From: Microbispora sp. ZYX-F-249
GTDB lineage: Bacteria; Actinomycetota; Actinomycetes; Streptosporangiales; Streptosporangiaceae
Direction of reading: 5' to 3'
NCBI RefSeq assembly: GCF_039649665.1
Contig: NZ_JBDJAW010000016.1
Span: 119,056 to 183,055, forward strand
Length of the DNA: 64,000 nucleotides
Shown here: positions 52,991-62,395 of the stretch, in pieces
Numbering within the stretch: position 1 is the first letter of the stretch
Layout: each line of letters starts with the position of its first letter
The notes under the pieces: model-generated
What the model saw: the letters and a program-made list of their open reading frames with translations, nothing else
Databases searched by the model: none
Told to the model about the DNA's origin: nothing
Translations under genes and position numbers: made by a program

Positions 52991-53979
52991 ACGTCGAAGA
53001 GGCACTGAGAGATGCCATGGCCGCTCAGGTCGCCGGCGTGCACGCGTCGCCGTCGCTGGGTCAGGCCGTCCGGCGGCGCAACCGCCGCCACGTCGTGAGA
53101 TTTCGTGTGGCGGGTGCGGTCGTGGTCGCCGCGGCGGTCGCCGTGGGCGTGCCCGTGGCGTTGACCGCCCGGCCCGGCACCGCCCCCGGCGCCGGCAGCC
53201 TCGCCGGGACCGGCGCCGCCGGCCAGGAAGGTCCGGCCGCGGCCGCCTCCGGCGATACCGTCGCCACGCCGGAAGTGCTCGTCCCCGACGTGGTCGGCAA
53301 GCGCGCCGCGGAGGTCGGCGCCATCCTGGAGGAGGCCGGCTACACGGTGAGAGTCATGAAGATGCTCAACGACGACGTCCCGGCAGGCACGGTCTTCGCC
53401 CAGACGCCACAGCCGGGGACGGCCGCTCCCCCCGGGGCGGCGGTCACGATCATGATCGCCACAACGGCCGGCCCGACCCCCGCCCCTTCGGAGGACGCCG
53501 AGGGGGCGAGGATGCCCCAGGACCTCGGCGACCTGGGGGACGGCAGGACGTTCGGCGGCGTACACGTCGGCTACCTGCCCGAAGGGCTCGAATGGGGCAA
53601 GTGGTCCGGCAAGGACGGGTTCGGCAAGGGGACCTACACCACGAGCTGGGAGGAGCCCGGCCTGGAACCCGGCATGTACAACGTCCAGATGGTCGTCTAC
53701 CGGAAGGACGCCGTGAGCATGCTGACCAAGCGCATGCGGAGCTTCGCCGCGCAGGGCGCCGAGCCGATCGAGGTCGGCGGCAGAAAGGCCTACCTGGTCA
53801 GCCTGTCGGAGGGCGGCGACAGAGTCCTGGACGGCGGAACCCGGACGATCGTGTGGACCCTGGCGCCCGGTGTCGGGGCCGAGGTCATGATGAGCCCCGA
53901 CTACGCAGCGAAGATCGGCGCCGCCGCGGCCGACAGGGAGCTCGAGAAGATCGCCGCAGGGGTCGTCCTCGACAGGTGA
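52987..53979 (+). CDS. Membrane protein with extracellular PASTA domain, sigma-factor partner
   Basis: 330 residues from ATG 52987 (GGAAGGAG upstream), overlapping the sigma stop. Cytoplasmic segment 1-40, one helix (41-60), an Ala/Gly linker, then a PASTA domain (about 97-158: VLVPDVVGKRAAEVGAILEE, AGYTVRV, FAQTPQPGT). A further 170 residues of unknown fold follow. PASTA domains bind peptidoglycan or beta-lactams. It probably transmits wall status to the sigma factor, although a classical anti-sigma domain is not visible. Confidence 0.75.
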   Translation: MNVEEALRDAMAAQVAGVHASPSLGQAVRRRNRRHVVRFRVAGAVVVAAAVAVGVPVALTARPGTAPGAGSLAGTGAAGQEGPAAAASGDTVATPEVLVPDVVGKRAAEVGAILEEAGYTVRVMKMLNDDVPAGTVFAQTPQPGTAAPPGAAVTIMIATTAGPTPAPSEDAEGARMPQDLGDLGDGRTFGGVHVGYLPEGLEWGKWSGKDGFGKGTYTTSWEEPGLEPGMYNVQMVVYRKDAVSMLTKRMRSFAAQGAEPIEVGGRKAYLVSLSEGGDRVLDGGTRTIVWTLAPGVGAEVMMSPDYAAKIGAAAADRELEKIAAGVVLDR

Positions 53980-54019
53980 CCCCGCCGGTCCCCCCGCCTC
54001 CGCGCCCTGGCCGGGGGCG

Positions 54020-54678
54020 GGCAGCACCGGAAGGCCTCCGTTCGCCGATCTGCTCGCTCAGGGCCGGATCGGGGAGCTCGCCGCGCCGGCGCAGCCGCCC
54101 GACCTGGCCGGCTACGTCGACCTGGCGCTGCGCAGCGGCTTTCCCGAGGCTCAGCGGATGCCCGCCCCGGTGCGGATGCGGTGGCTGGACAGCTACATCG
54201 AGCAGACCCGCACGCGGGATATCGAGACCCTGGACGGGCGGCGCGACCCCGTCCGCCTCCGGGCCTATCTGGAGGCGCTGGCCCTCAACACCGCGGGTGT
54301 GGTCACGGACAAGACGCTCTATGACGCGGCGGCCGTCAACGCCCGCACGGGAGAGGCGTACGAGCGTCTCCCGCATGATCTCCTCATCGTCGACAAGGTT
54401 CCCGCCTGGTTGAGCAATCGGCTGAAGCGGCTTGTTCGCGGGCCCAGGCGGTATCTCGTCGACCCGGCCCTGGTCGCGGCCCTGCTGCGGGTGGACGGGC
54501 GTGCGCTCATCCGCGACGGCGATCTGCTCGGCCGGTTGCCGGACACCTTCGTGCGGTGGCTGCGGGACGAGCTGGGCGACCGATTCGTGGCCGGTGTCGT
54601 CCTGCACACCGGACCGCGCGCGTCCACGAGCTGGACGAGAGGATCGTCGCCGCCCCCATCTGCGTCCTGTGGTTCTGA
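54020..54678 (+). pseudogene. Decayed DUF4143 AAA-type ATP-binding protein
   Basis: Recognisable C-terminal part of the actinobacterial AAA/DUF4143 family: FADLLAQGRIGELAAPAQPP, YIEQTRTRDIETLDGRRDPV, LYDAAAVNARTGEAYERL, PHDLLIVDKVPAWLSNRLKR, L-G-R-L-P-D-T-F-V. Three lesions are visible: the N-terminal ATPase half is missing, the DTFV segment runs straight into RWLRDELGDRFVAGVVLHTG (the nuclease-like segment normally between them is deleted), and an extra CG at about 54615-54622 shifts the frame. After correction the end reads RVHELDERIVAAPICVLWF and stops at 54676-54678. Non-functional. Confidence 0.8.
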
Positions 54679-54730
54679 GACCCGCACAGGGCGCGAGAGC
54701 CGGGTTCTCGGCTGGTCATCGGATAGACGA

Positions 54731-54762
54731 AGGCCCGGCCCAGCATGATGGGGACCGGGCCT
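54731..54762. terminator. Hairpin terminator of the aminotransferase gene
   Basis: AGGCCCGG and CCGGGCCT with an additional CCxx/GG pair in the loop, 36 bp past the aminotransferase stop on the minus strand. Confidence 0.6.
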
Positions 54763-54797
54763 GCGTGCCCGCGCTTCGGTTGCTCGGCGCTTCGGGT

Positions 54798-56003
54798 TCA
54801 GTGCGCCTCGGCCAGGAGCTTGGTCACCCGGCTGACGCCCTCGACCAGGTCGTCGTCGCCCAGCGCGTACGACAGGCGGAAGTAGCCCGGAGTGCCGAAC
54901 GCCTCGCCGGGCACCAGCGCGACCTCGGCCTCCTCCAGGATGAGCTCGGCCAGCTCGGCCGAGGTCTGCGGGCGCCTGCCGCGAAGCTCCTTGCCCAGCA
55001 GCGCCTTCACCGACGGGTACGCGTAGAACGCGCCGAACGGCTCGGGGCAGACCACGCCGGGGATCTCGTTGAGCATCCGGACCATGGTCTGGCGGCGCCG
55101 GTCGAAGGCCGCCCGCATCTCGGCGACGGCGGACAGGTCGCCGGAGACGGCGGCGAGCGCGGCGGCCTGGGCGACGTTGGAGACGTTCGAGGTGGCGTGG
55201 GACTGCAGGTTCGTCGCCGCCTTGACCACGTCGGCCGGGCCGATCAGCCAGCCCACCCGCCAGCCGGTCATCGCGTACGTCTTGGCCACGCCGTTCAGCA
55301 CGACGACCCGGTCGCGCAGCTCGGGCACGGCGGTGGCGACGCTGGAGAACTTCGCCTCGCCGTAGACCAGGTGCTCGTAGATCTCGTCGGTGACGACCCA
55401 CAGGCCCTTGTCGAGCGCCCAGCGGCCGATCTCCTCGACCTGGGCGGGGGAGTAGACGGCCCCGGTGGGGTTCGACGGCGAGACGAACAGCAGCACCTTG
55501 GTGCGGTCGGTCAGCTTCTCCTCCAGCTGCTCGACCGAGGCCAGATAGCCGGTCGTCTCGTCGGTGACCACGTCGACCTGGACGCCGCCCGCTAGCTTGA
55601 TCGCCTCCGGGTACGTCGTCCAGTACGGCGCCACGACCAGGACCTCGTCACCCGGGTCGAGCAGCGTGGCGAAGGCCTCGTAGACCGCCTGCTTGCCGCC
55701 GTTCGTCACCAGGACCTGGGCGGCCTCGACCTGAAACCCGCTGTCGCGCAGCGTCTTGTCCGCGATCGCCTGCTTGAGCTCGGGCAGGCCCCCGGCCGGG
55801 GTGTACTTGTGGAACCTGGGGTTCCGGCACGCCTCGATGGCCGCCTCGACGATGTAGTCGGGCGTGGGGAAGTCGGGCTCGCCGGCGCCGAAGCCGATGA
55901 CCGGCCGACCGGCCGCCTTCATCGCCTTGGCCTTGGCGTCCACGGCCAGAGTCGCGGACTCGGAGATCGCGGAAATACGTGCGGAGATGCGAGGTCGGGT
56001 CAT
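54798..56003 (-). CDS. Aspartate-type aminotransferase (class I, PLP)
   Basis: 401 residues from ATG 56003 (TGGAG upstream). Subgroup Ig aspartate aminotransferase: [60 protein letters not shown], the D-E-I-Y-E-H motif and the PLP Lys in [15 protein letters not shown]. Interconverts aspartate/2-oxoglutarate and oxaloacetate/glutamate; some relatives also use prephenate. Divergent from tRNA-Trp. Confidence 0.88.
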   Translation of the reverse strand: MTRPRISARISAISESATLAVDAKAKAMKAAGRPVIGFGAGEPDFPTPDYIVEAAIEACRNPRFHKYTPAGGLPELKQAIADKTLRDSGFQVEAAQVLVTNGGKQAVYEAFATLLDPGDEVLVVAPYWTTYPEAIKLAGGVQVDVVTDETTGYLASVEQLEEKLTDRTKVLLFVSPSNPTGAVYSPAQVEEIGRWALDKGLWVVTDEIYEHLVYGEAKFSSVATAVPELRDRVVVLNGVAKTYAMTGWRVGWLIGPADVVKAATNLQSHATSNVSNVAQAAALAAVSGDLSAVAEMRAAFDRRRQTMVRMLNEIPGVVCPEPFGAFYAYPSVKALLGKELRGRRPQTSAELAELILEEAEVALVPGEAFGTPGYFRLSYALGDDDLVEGVSRVTKLLAEAH

Positions 56004-56133
56004 GGCTCCATCGTTCCAGACGCGCCACGCGGTTTCGTCTCCATATCCAGGATGCGGACGGGTTCTCGCGGTAGCTTTGAACCGCACGAACGGCACTCGG
56101 GCCGCCTCTCCGGGCGGCGCGACGACCACGTGG

Positions 56134-56163
56134 TTCGACGGACTGGTGAATCCCGCGTACACT
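56134..56163 (+). promoter_or_regulatory. Possible promoter for tRNA-Trp/secE
   Basis: TTCGAC-18-TACACT, 75 bp before the tRNA. The -10 is good, the -35 weak. Confidence 0.4.
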
Positions 56164-56238
56164 TCACCGACTAGTGGGCCACGTGAACGACGGGACGGAC
56201 GCTTCTCCGCGTTTCTCGGGTATCGTGGTGCACGGCTT

Positions 56239-56311
56239 AGGGCACTAGCGCAATTGGTAGCGCACCGGTCTCCAAAACCGGCGGTTGGGGGTTCGAGTCC
56301 CTCGTGCCCTG
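56239..56311 (+). tRNA. trnW: tRNA-Trp (anticodon CCA)
   Basis: Acceptor AGGGCAC pairs with GTGCCCT. The anticodon stem CCGGT/ACCGG holds the loop CTCCAAA with CCA at 56272-56274. GGTTCGAGTCC is the T arm. The 3' CCA is not encoded. It lies just before secE, the usual actinobacterial order. Confidence 0.95.
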
Positions 56312-56386
56312 CGGAGTGCGGTCCGCGCAACAATGGCGTGAAAGCGCGCCGCAACTGCGACGGACACGACGGATCAGGTGAGGACT

Positions 56387-56644
56387 GTGGCGATCGACAC
56401 CCGCGGCGAGACCGCTGGCAAGCCAGGCAAGCCGACCAGTGAGAAGAAGGCAAAGCGCACCTCGCCCGCTCTTTTCTACCGGCAGGTCGTCGCCGAGCTG
56501 CGCAAGGTCATCTGGCCCCGGCGCAATGAGCTGATCTCGTACACGGTAGTTGTCCTGGTCTTCGTCGTGATCATGGTTGGACTCGTGTTCGGGATCGATA
56601 CGCTGCTGGGTAAGGGTGTGCTCTGGCTCTTCGGCGGATCCTGA
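56387..56644 (+). CDS. secE: Preprotein translocase subunit SecE
   Basis: 85 residues from GTG 56387 (GAGG 5 nt upstream; GTG 56378 possible). A basic N-terminus is followed by [20 protein letters not shown] (the conserved SecE amphipathic segment) and one membrane helix ([20 protein letters not shown]). Part of SecYEG. Confidence 0.95.
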   Translation: MAIDTRGETAGKPGKPTSEKKAKRTSPALFYRQVVAELRKVIWPRRNELISYTVVVLVFVVIMVGLVFGIDTLLGKGVLWLFGGS

Positions 56645-56699
56645 TCCCGCCGGAGACGTCGCAGCGCGTCAAGACACCAAGCGAAGAAGGAAGAGTCCC

Positions 56700-57473
56700 G
56701 TGTCCGAGTCCCCGATGCCGGCCGACCGCTCCCATGACGAGGATGACGAGTGGGGCACCGAGCAGGACGAGGCCGTAGCAGAGGTCGAGGAGACCACGGT
56801 CGCCGACTCAGACGGTGGTGACGGCGGCGAAGACTCGGCTGAGGTCGCCCCGCAGGTCGACGAGGACGGTGACGTCCTCCCGGATGTCGACCCGGTCGAG
56901 GAGTTCAAGCGCCAGCTTCGCGGTCAGTTCGGCGAGTGGTACGTCATCCACTCGTACGCCGGTTACGAGAACCGGGTGAAGCAGAACATCGAGAGCCGCA
57001 TCGGGTCCCTCAACATGGAGGATTTCATCTTCCAGGTCGAGGTGCCGACCCACACGATCACGGAGTTCAAGGGCGGCAAGAAGACTCCGATCAAGGAGCG
57101 CGTGCTTCCCGGTTACGTCCTGGTCCGGATGGACCTGACCGACGAGTCCTGGGCCGCGGTGCGCAACACGCCCGGTGTGACCGGCTTCGTCGGCCTGTCC
57201 AACAAGCCGAGCCCGCTGAACCTCGACGAGGTCGCCAAGCTGCTCGCCCCGGAGCCTTCCGAGGAAGTCAAGAAGGCCACGACCAAGACGACCACCGCGA
57301 CCGTCGACTTCGAGGTCGGCGAGTCCGTCACGGTCATGGACGGGCCGTTCGCCACGCTGCCGGCCACGGTCAGCGAGATCAGCGCCGAGTCGCAGAAGCT
57401 CAAGGTCCTCGTCTCGATCTTCGGTCGAGAGACCCCGGTCGAGCTGTCGTTCAACCAGGTCTCGAAGATCTGA
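56700..57473 (+). CDS. nusG: Transcription antitermination factor NusG
   Basis: 257 residues from GTG 56700 (GAAGGAAGAG upstream). It has an acidic N-terminal extension of about 65 residues (runs of D-E-D-D-E), usual in actinobacteria. The NGN domain starts at [20 protein letters not shown], contains [20 protein letters not shown], and the KOW domain is [20 protein letters not shown]. Links RNA polymerase to Rho and the ribosome. Confidence 0.95.
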   Translation: MSESPMPADRSHDEDDEWGTEQDEAVAEVEETTVADSDGGDGGEDSAEVAPQVDEDGDVLPDVDPVEEFKRQLRGQFGEWYVIHSYAGYENRVKQNIESRIGSLNMEDFIFQVEVPTHTITEFKGGKKTPIKERVLPGYVLVRMDLTDESWAAVRNTPGVTGFVGLSNKPSPLNLDEVAKLLAPEPSEEVKKATTKTTTATVDFEVGESVTVMDGPFATLPATVSEISAESQKLKVLVSIFGRETPVELSFNQVSKI

Positions 57474-57567
57474 CCGTCTCGCGTAGACTCGATAGCCGTC
57501 CTCACGCACGCCCTGCTTCGGCGTGCCCGTGAGGCTTTTGTAGGACAAAGGACCCGGAGAAGGACAA

Positions 57568-57999
57568 ATGCCTCCAAAGAAGAAAGTCGCGGCCCTGGTG
57601 AAGGTCCAGCTTCCCGCTGGACAGGCCACCCCCGCGCCGCCGGTCGGTACCGCGCTCGGTCCGCACGGCGTCAACATCATGGACTTCGTCAAGCAGTACA
57701 ACGCTGCGACGGAGGCCCAGCGGGGCAACATCATCCCCGTCGAGATCACCATCTTCGAAGACCGCACCTTCACCTTCATCACGAAGACGCCGCCCGCGCC
57801 CGAGCTGATCAAGAAGGCCGCCGGTCTGCAGAAGGGCAGCGCGAACCCGCACAAGGACAAGGTGGGCAAGCTGACCCGCGAGCAGCTTCGCCAGATCGCC
57901 GAGACCAAGATGCAGGACCTCAACGCCAACGACGTCGAGGCCGCCGAGAAGATCATCGCCGGCACCGCCCGCTCCATGGGCATCACCATCGCCGACTGA
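57568..57999 (+). CDS. rplK: Ribosomal protein L11
   Basis: 143 residues ([40 protein letters not shown]). Full length, with GGAGAAGGA upstream. Binds 23S rRNA at the GTPase centre. First gene of the rplKA pair. Confidence 0.97.
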   Translation: MPPKKKVAALVKVQLPAGQATPAPPVGTALGPHGVNIMDFVKQYNAATEAQRGNIIPVEITIFEDRTFTFITKTPPAPELIKKAAGLQKGSANPHKDKVGKLTREQLRQIAETKMQDLNANDVEAAEKIIAGTARSMGITIAD

Positions 58000-58114
58000 G
58001 AATCTCCGCGAGGGCTCGTAAGCGCCCGAGGCGCCGCGCCGCACGCGCGGCAATCCAACGCTGTGGGAGGGCCGAAGCGCCGGCCCGGACCACGATCTCC
58101 ACGAGGAGCACGAA

Positions 58115-58828
58115 GTGAAGCGCAGCAAGAACTGGAAGAACGCGGCGGCCGAGGTCGACCGCGCGGCCCTGTACAACCCGCTCGACGGCGTACGGCTGGC
58201 CAAGAAGACCGCGACCACGAAGTTCGACGCGACCGTCGAGGTCGCCCTGCGGCTGGGCGTCGACCCCCGCAAGGCCGACCAGATGGTCCGCGGCACCGTC
58301 AACCTCCCGCACGGCACCGGCAAGACCGCCCGGGTCCTGGTCTTCGCGACCGGTGACCGTGCCGAGGAGGCCCGCGCGGCGGGCGCCGACATCGTCGGCT
58401 CCGACGAGCTGATCGACGAGGTGTCCAAGGGCCGTCTCGACTTCGACGCGGTCGTCGCCACCCCGGACCTGATGGGCAAGGTCGGTCGCCTGGGCCGCGT
58501 GCTCGGCCCCCGCGGCCTCATGCCGAACCCGAAGACCGGCACCGTCACGCCCGACGTGGCCAAGGCCGTCACCGACATCAAGGGCGGAAAGATCGAGTTC
58601 CGGGTCGACCGGCACGCGAACCTGCACTTCATCATCGGCAAGGCGTCCTTCGACGACCGTCAGCTCGTGGAGAACTACGCCGCGGCGCTGGACGAGGTCC
58701 TGCGTCTCAAGCCGTCGGCGGCCAAGGGCCGTTACCTCAAGAAGGTCACCTTCACCACGTCCATGGGCCCGGGCATCCCGGTCGACCCCAACGTGACGCG
58801 GGCGATGACCGCCGAGATCGACGCCTGA
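58115..58828 (+). CDS. rplA: Ribosomal protein L1
   Basis: 237 residues from GTG 58115. Typical blocks: [60 protein letters not shown]. Followed by a strong terminator. L1 usually represses its own operon; no L1 site could be confidently drawn in the leader. Confidence 0.97.
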   Translation: MKRSKNWKNAAAEVDRAALYNPLDGVRLAKKTATTKFDATVEVALRLGVDPRKADQMVRGTVNLPHGTGKTARVLVFATGDRAEEARAAGADIVGSDELIDEVSKGRLDFDAVVATPDLMGKVGRLGRVLGPRGLMPNPKTGTVTPDVAKAVTDIKGGKIEFRVDRHANLHFIIGKASFDDRQLVENYAAALDEVLRLKPSAAKGRYLKKVTFTTSMGPGIPVDPNVTRAMTAEIDA

Positions 58829-58853
58829 GCCGTCGCTCCGGCCGGTACGACGA

Positions 58854-58888
58854 CGGAAGCCCCCGCCCTTCTCGGGCGGGGGCTTCCG
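58854..58888 (+). terminator. Perfect 15-bp terminator of rplKA
   Basis: CGGAAGCCCCCGCCC-TTCTC-GGGCGGGGGCTTCCG. Confidence 0.9.
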
Positions 58889-58943
58889 CGCGTCTTGGGC
58901 GGATCACGAGCTTTCGTGCGTCTCTCCATGATCAGACGGCGAA

Positions 58944-58949
58944 TAAACT
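58944..58949 (+). promoter_or_regulatory. -10 box for a leaderless marR mRNA
   Basis: TAAACT lies 6 bp before the GTG at 58956; no Shine-Dalgarno is present. Confidence 0.45.
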
Positions 58950-58955
58950 TCGGGC

Positions 58956-59453
58956 GTGACCGAAGAGCGCAGGGATCCCGTCGATCACATCCTTGACCAG
59001 TGGAAACGCGAGCGGCCCGACCTGGACCTGTCGGCCATGGGGGTCTTCGGCCGCCTCGCCCTGGTGACCCGGGTGGTCGAGGGCAGGGTCGAGGAGGTCT
59101 TCAACCGGCACGGCCTGCGCTCGGGAGACTTCGACGTGCTGGCCGCGCTACGCCGTTCCGGCCCGCCGTACACGCTGATCCCGTCCGAGCTGTCGGACAT
59201 GGTGATGATGTCGCGCGCCGGCATGACCAGCCGGCTCGACCGGCTGGAGGCCGCCGGGCTGATCGAGCGCAGTCTCGACCCGGCCGATCGGCGCAGCTTC
59301 AAGGTCACCCTTTCTGAGAAGGGGCGTGAGGTGATCGACGCGGCCCTCGCCGACCACGCGGCGAACCTCGCCCGGCTCGCGTCGGGGCTGTCCTCGCGGG
59401 AGGCCGCCACGCTGGACCGGTTGCTGCGCGACCTGCTCACGTCGCTGGCCTGA
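58956..59453 (+). CDS. MarR-family transcriptional regulator
   Basis: 165 residues from GTG 58956. Wing-helix: GDFDVLAALRRSGPPYTLIP, SELSDMVMMSRAGMTSRLDR and wing IERSLDPADRRSFKVTLSEK. A common actinobacterial MarR type, here inserted between rplA and the lipoprotein gene. Target unknown. Confidence 0.85.
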   Translation: MTEERRDPVDHILDQWKRERPDLDLSAMGVFGRLALVTRVVEGRVEEVFNRHGLRSGDFDVLAALRRSGPPYTLIPSELSDMVMMSRAGMTSRLDRLEAAGLIERSLDPADRRSFKVTLSEKGREVIDAALADHAANLARLASGLSSREAATLDRLLRDLLTSLA

Positions 59454-59643
59454 CACACCTGCCGGCTCATCGGCGTACGCCGCGGCGCCGGACAGCCGCG
59501 CTGGCACGGGTGGCGGTGATGTCGCGGGTGATGTGCAGGGATTGTGCAGGGCTGATGGCGGTTCATCCCGAGGTGGCGCACCCGGTGCGTTAGGCGCATA
59601 GGGTCAAGGGCAGGTAAAGGGGGAAACCGAAGGGATGGACACA

Positions 59644-60489
59644 ATGCGACGACTACTGGTGGCCGCCGGAGCGGTGGCCGCGATCACGGTCGCGGGATGC
59701 GGGACGACCGCGACTCCGTCTCTCCAGAACGCGCAGCTCTCGGCGGCCGAGGTCATCCAGCAGACCGCACAGAAGGCCGACGGGGTCAACACCTATGCCG
59801 CGGACCTCGTGGTCAACGTGACCGACGCCAAGGGCGGTCAGGGCGGGGTCGTCCAGGGGACGATGCTCTACCAGAAGACCCCGCAGATCGCCTCCGACAT
59901 CAACCTCACCCAGCTGTCGTTCAACGGGCAGAACGTGCCCGGCGGCGTGCGGGTGATCCTCCAGGGCGACGTGGCGTACGTGAAGCTCGACATGCTCAAG
60001 ACCCTGGTGGGCGCCACCAAGCCGTGGATCAGGCTCGACCTGAAGCAGCTCGGCTCGCAGGCCGGCGTGAACGTCGACCAGTTCCTCGGCCAGGCCCAGC
60101 AGTTCGACCTGAAGACGAGCGCCGCTCTGCTGACCGCGTCCAAGGACGTGAAGTCCGTCGGCAGCGAGCAGGTCGGCGGCGTGGAGACGACCCACTACTC
60201 GGGCACGTTCCCGGTCGACGAGGCGGTCAAGCAGCTTCCCGAGGAGCAGCGCGGGCGTCTGCAGGGTGAGCTCGCGAGCGCCAAGGACGTCAAGTTCGAC
60301 GCGTGGATCGACGCCCAGGGCCTGCCCCGCAAGGTCGAGCTGAGCGGCGGCAAGCCGGACGCCGGGACGTTCAAGGCCACCGCGATGTTCAAGTCGTTCA
60401 ACGAGCCGGTCTCGATCGAGGCGCCGGCCGCCGACCAGGTGGGCGAACTGCCGAAGACGCTGCCGCAGCCGTCCGGCCTCGGCGGCTGA
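59644..60489 (+). CDS. LppX/LprA/LprG-like lipoprotein
   Basis: 281 residues from ATG 59644 (GAAGGG 9 nt upstream; ATG 59635 is too close to it). Lipobox V-A-G-C after a 19-residue signal. The mature part contains LSAAEVIQQTAQKADGVNTY and repeated amphipathic strands, fitting the LppX_LprAFG fold, which carries acylated lipids in a hydrophobic pocket. Outer face of the membrane. Confidence 0.85.
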   Translation: MRRLLVAAGAVAAITVAGCGTTATPSLQNAQLSAAEVIQQTAQKADGVNTYAADLVVNVTDAKGGQGGVVQGTMLYQKTPQIASDINLTQLSFNGQNVPGGVRVILQGDVAYVKLDMLKTLVGATKPWIRLDLKQLGSQAGVNVDQFLGQAQQFDLKTSAALLTASKDVKSVGSEQVGGVETTHYSGTFPVDEAVKQLPEEQRGRLQGELASAKDVKFDAWIDAQGLPRKVELSGGKPDAGTFKATAMFKSFNEPVSIEAPAADQVGELPKTLPQPSGLGG

Positions 60490-60490
60490 T

Positions 60491-60520
60491 TTGGCGTCCA
60501 GCCGGTTGACAACGTAGTCT
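60491..60520 (+). promoter_or_regulatory. Probable rplJL promoter
   Basis: TTGGCG-18-TAGTCT right after the lipoprotein stop; a TTGACA at 60506 gives an alternative -35 box without a good -10. Confidence 0.45.
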
Positions 60521-60539
60521 GTCTCCTGCCGAAGACCGC

Positions 60540-60680
60540 CGGTCGTCGCTGGGCCTACAGCCCGGCGACCGAAGGATCCACGTTGAGTGGACGGCCCGCG
60601 TAGGTGTGGAGACGCTTGAGGACGTTCGACGTCCGTCCAAGCCCCGTGCGCCTGCGCCGGGGCTTGTCTGTTTTCCGAGG
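60540..60680 (+). promoter_or_regulatory. L10-type leader RNA with attenuator hairpin
   Basis: The leader of rplJ contains stem-forming segments (TCGCTGGGC/GCCCGGCGA near 60546-60570) and a terminator-like hairpin CAAGCCCCG / CGGGGCTTG at 60638-60666 followed by TCTGTTTT. Position and layout fit the ribosomal L10 leader, where the L10-(L12) complex binds its own mRNA. Confidence 0.65.
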
Positions 60681-60713
60681 GCCTTCGCCGGCGGCACATC
60701 TGGAAGGAGGCCC

Positions 60714-61238
60714 ATGGCGAAGGCGGAGAAGAGCGTCGCGATCGCCGAGCTCAAGAGTGAGTTCGAGGGATCCAGCGCCGCCGTTCTGACCGAATACCGC
60801 GGTCTCACCGTCGCTCAGCTCAAGCAGCTGCGCGTTTCTCTCGGTGGGAATGCGAAGTTCGCCGTGGCGAAGAACACGCTCACCAAGATCGCGGCCAACA
60901 ACGCCGGGATCACCGCCCTGGACGACCTGTTCCAGGGCCCGACCGCCATCGCGTTCGTCAAGGGCGACGTCGTGGAGGCGGCCAAGGGTCTGCGTGACTT
61001 CGCCAAGGCCAACCCCCTCCTGGTGATCAAGGGCGGCGTCGTCGACGGCAAGTCGATGACCCCCGACGAGATCACGAAGCTTGCCGACCTTGAGTCCCGT
61101 GAGGTGCTCCTCGCGAAGCTGGCCGGTGCGCTGAAGGCCAAGCAGTCCCAGGCTGCCGCCACCTTCGCCGCGCTGCCCACCACCATGGCTCGACTGGCCG
61201 AGGCTCTGCGCGCCAAGCGCGAAGAGGCCGGTGAGTAG
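60714..61238 (+). CDS. rplJ: Ribosomal protein L10
   Basis: 174 residues from ATG 60714 (GGAAGGAGG upstream). [51 protein letters not shown]. Base of the L7/L12 stalk. Confidence 0.97.
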   Translation: MAKAEKSVAIAELKSEFEGSSAAVLTEYRGLTVAQLKQLRVSLGGNAKFAVAKNTLTKIAANNAGITALDDLFQGPTAIAFVKGDVVEAAKGLRDFAKANPLLVIKGGVVDGKSMTPDEITKLADLESREVLLAKLAGALKAKQSQAAATFAALPTTMARLAEALRAKREEAGE

Positions 61239-61316
61239 GTCCGCGCAGCGGACGGGGGGAAGCGCGCACCGCGGTCCCTTTTCACTTTTTTGCTAGATCC
61301 ACTGGAGGAACACATC

Positions 61317-61712
61317 ATGGCGAAGCTCAGCACCGACGAGCTGCTCGAGACCTTCAAGGAGATGACCCTCCTTGAGCTGTCCGAGTTCGTGAAGGTCTTC
61401 GAGGAGACCTTCGACGTCAAGGCCGCCGCTCCGGTCGCCGTCGCCGCCGCCCCGGCCGCCGGTGGCGCCGGTGGCGCTGCCGAGGAGGCCGAGGAGCAGG
61501 ACGAGTTCGACGTCATCCTCGAGGCCGCCGGCGACAAGAAGATCCAGGTCATCAAGGAGATCCGCGCCCTGACGAGCCTGGGCCTCAAGGAGGCCAAGGA
61601 CCTCGTGGACGGCGCTCCGAAGCCGGTCTTCGACGGCAAGGTCAACAAGGAGCAGGCCGAGAAGGCGAAGGCTGCCCTCGAGGGCGCCGGCGCCACCGTC
61701 ACCGTCAAGTAA
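61317..61712 (+). CDS. rplL: Ribosomal protein L7/L12
   Basis: 131 residues from ATG 61317 (GGAGGAA upstream). N-terminal dimerisation helices, Ala/Gly hinge ([18 protein letters not shown]) and the C-terminal domain [20 protein letters not shown]. Stalk protein that recruits translation GTPases. Confidence 0.97.
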   Translation: MAKLSTDELLETFKEMTLLELSEFVKVFEETFDVKAAAPVAVAAAPAAGGAGGAAEEAEEQDEFDVILEAAGDKKIQVIKEIRALTSLGLKEAKDLVDGAPKPVFDGKVNKEQAEKAKAALEGAGATVTVK

Positions 61713-61737
61713 GACGGTCGCGCAACACGCTTCACCG

Positions 61738-61779
61738 AAGGGGCGGGTCCATCCAGGTGCCGGATGGGACCGCCCCTTT
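61738..61779 (+). terminator. Terminator of rplJL
   Basis: GGGGCGGGTCCATCC pairs with GGATGGGACCGCCCC (one mismatch, one G-U) and is followed by TTT. Confidence 0.8.
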
Positions 61780-61906
61780 CGCATGTCCGGAAGTCGCCTG
61801 CGATCCAGACCCTTATGAGCAGGCCGGGCCCGTTGCCCTATCGTGCGGACATAGGATCCGCGCGACATGATCGGGCCGAGGCCACCGGTGCTCAGGAGGT
61901 GCGGGG

Positions 61907-62395
61907 ATGCGGCGAGCGCTGACCGTCGGGCTCGTCCTCCTGGTGGCCGTGTCGGCCCTGGCGGTCCTGCGGCTCGTCCGGGCCCGTACGGAGGCCCTGG
62001 CGGCGGAACAGGACCGCGAGATGGCCGTGAGGGCCGCCGCGGCGCACGCCGTGAGCCTCATGTCCATCGACCACCGCCGCATCGACGACGACATCAAGCG
62101 CGCGCTGGCCACCTCCACGGGTCCCGAGCGGGCACGGTACGCGGCCGGGCAGGCGGCGCTGAGGGACGCCACGCTGAAGAACAAGGCCGTCCAGACGGGT
62201 GTCCTGCGGGCCTCCGCGCTCGCCTCCCTCGACGGCGACCGGCGTACGGCGCAGGTGCTGATCGTCGGCGACGCGGTGATCCACTGGGAGGACGGCAGGA
62301 AGGCCCCTCCGGAGGAGCGCTTCTTCCGCTGGCGTATGGACGTCACGAACGCCTCGGGTCTGTGGCTGGTCTCCCGCGCGGAGCTGGTGCAGTGA
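61907..62395 (+). CDS. Mce-associated-like membrane protein
   Basis: 162 residues from ATG 61907 (GGAGGT upstream). One N-terminal helix (RALTVGLVLLVAVSALAVL), a charged helix, then a NTF2-like extracellular domain: HAVSLMSIDHRRIDDDIKRA, LIVGDAVIHWEDG, FRWRMDVTNASGLWLVSRAE. This is the shape of Mce-associated membrane proteins. No mce operon is in the window. Overlaps the next gene. Confidence 0.7.
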   Translation: MRRALTVGLVLLVAVSALAVLRLVRARTEALAAEQDREMAVRAAAAHAVSLMSIDHRRIDDDIKRALATSTGPERARYAAGQAALRDATLKNKAVQTGVLRASALASLDGDRRTAQVLIVGDAVIHWEDGRKAPPEERFFRWRMDVTNASGLWLVSRAELVQ

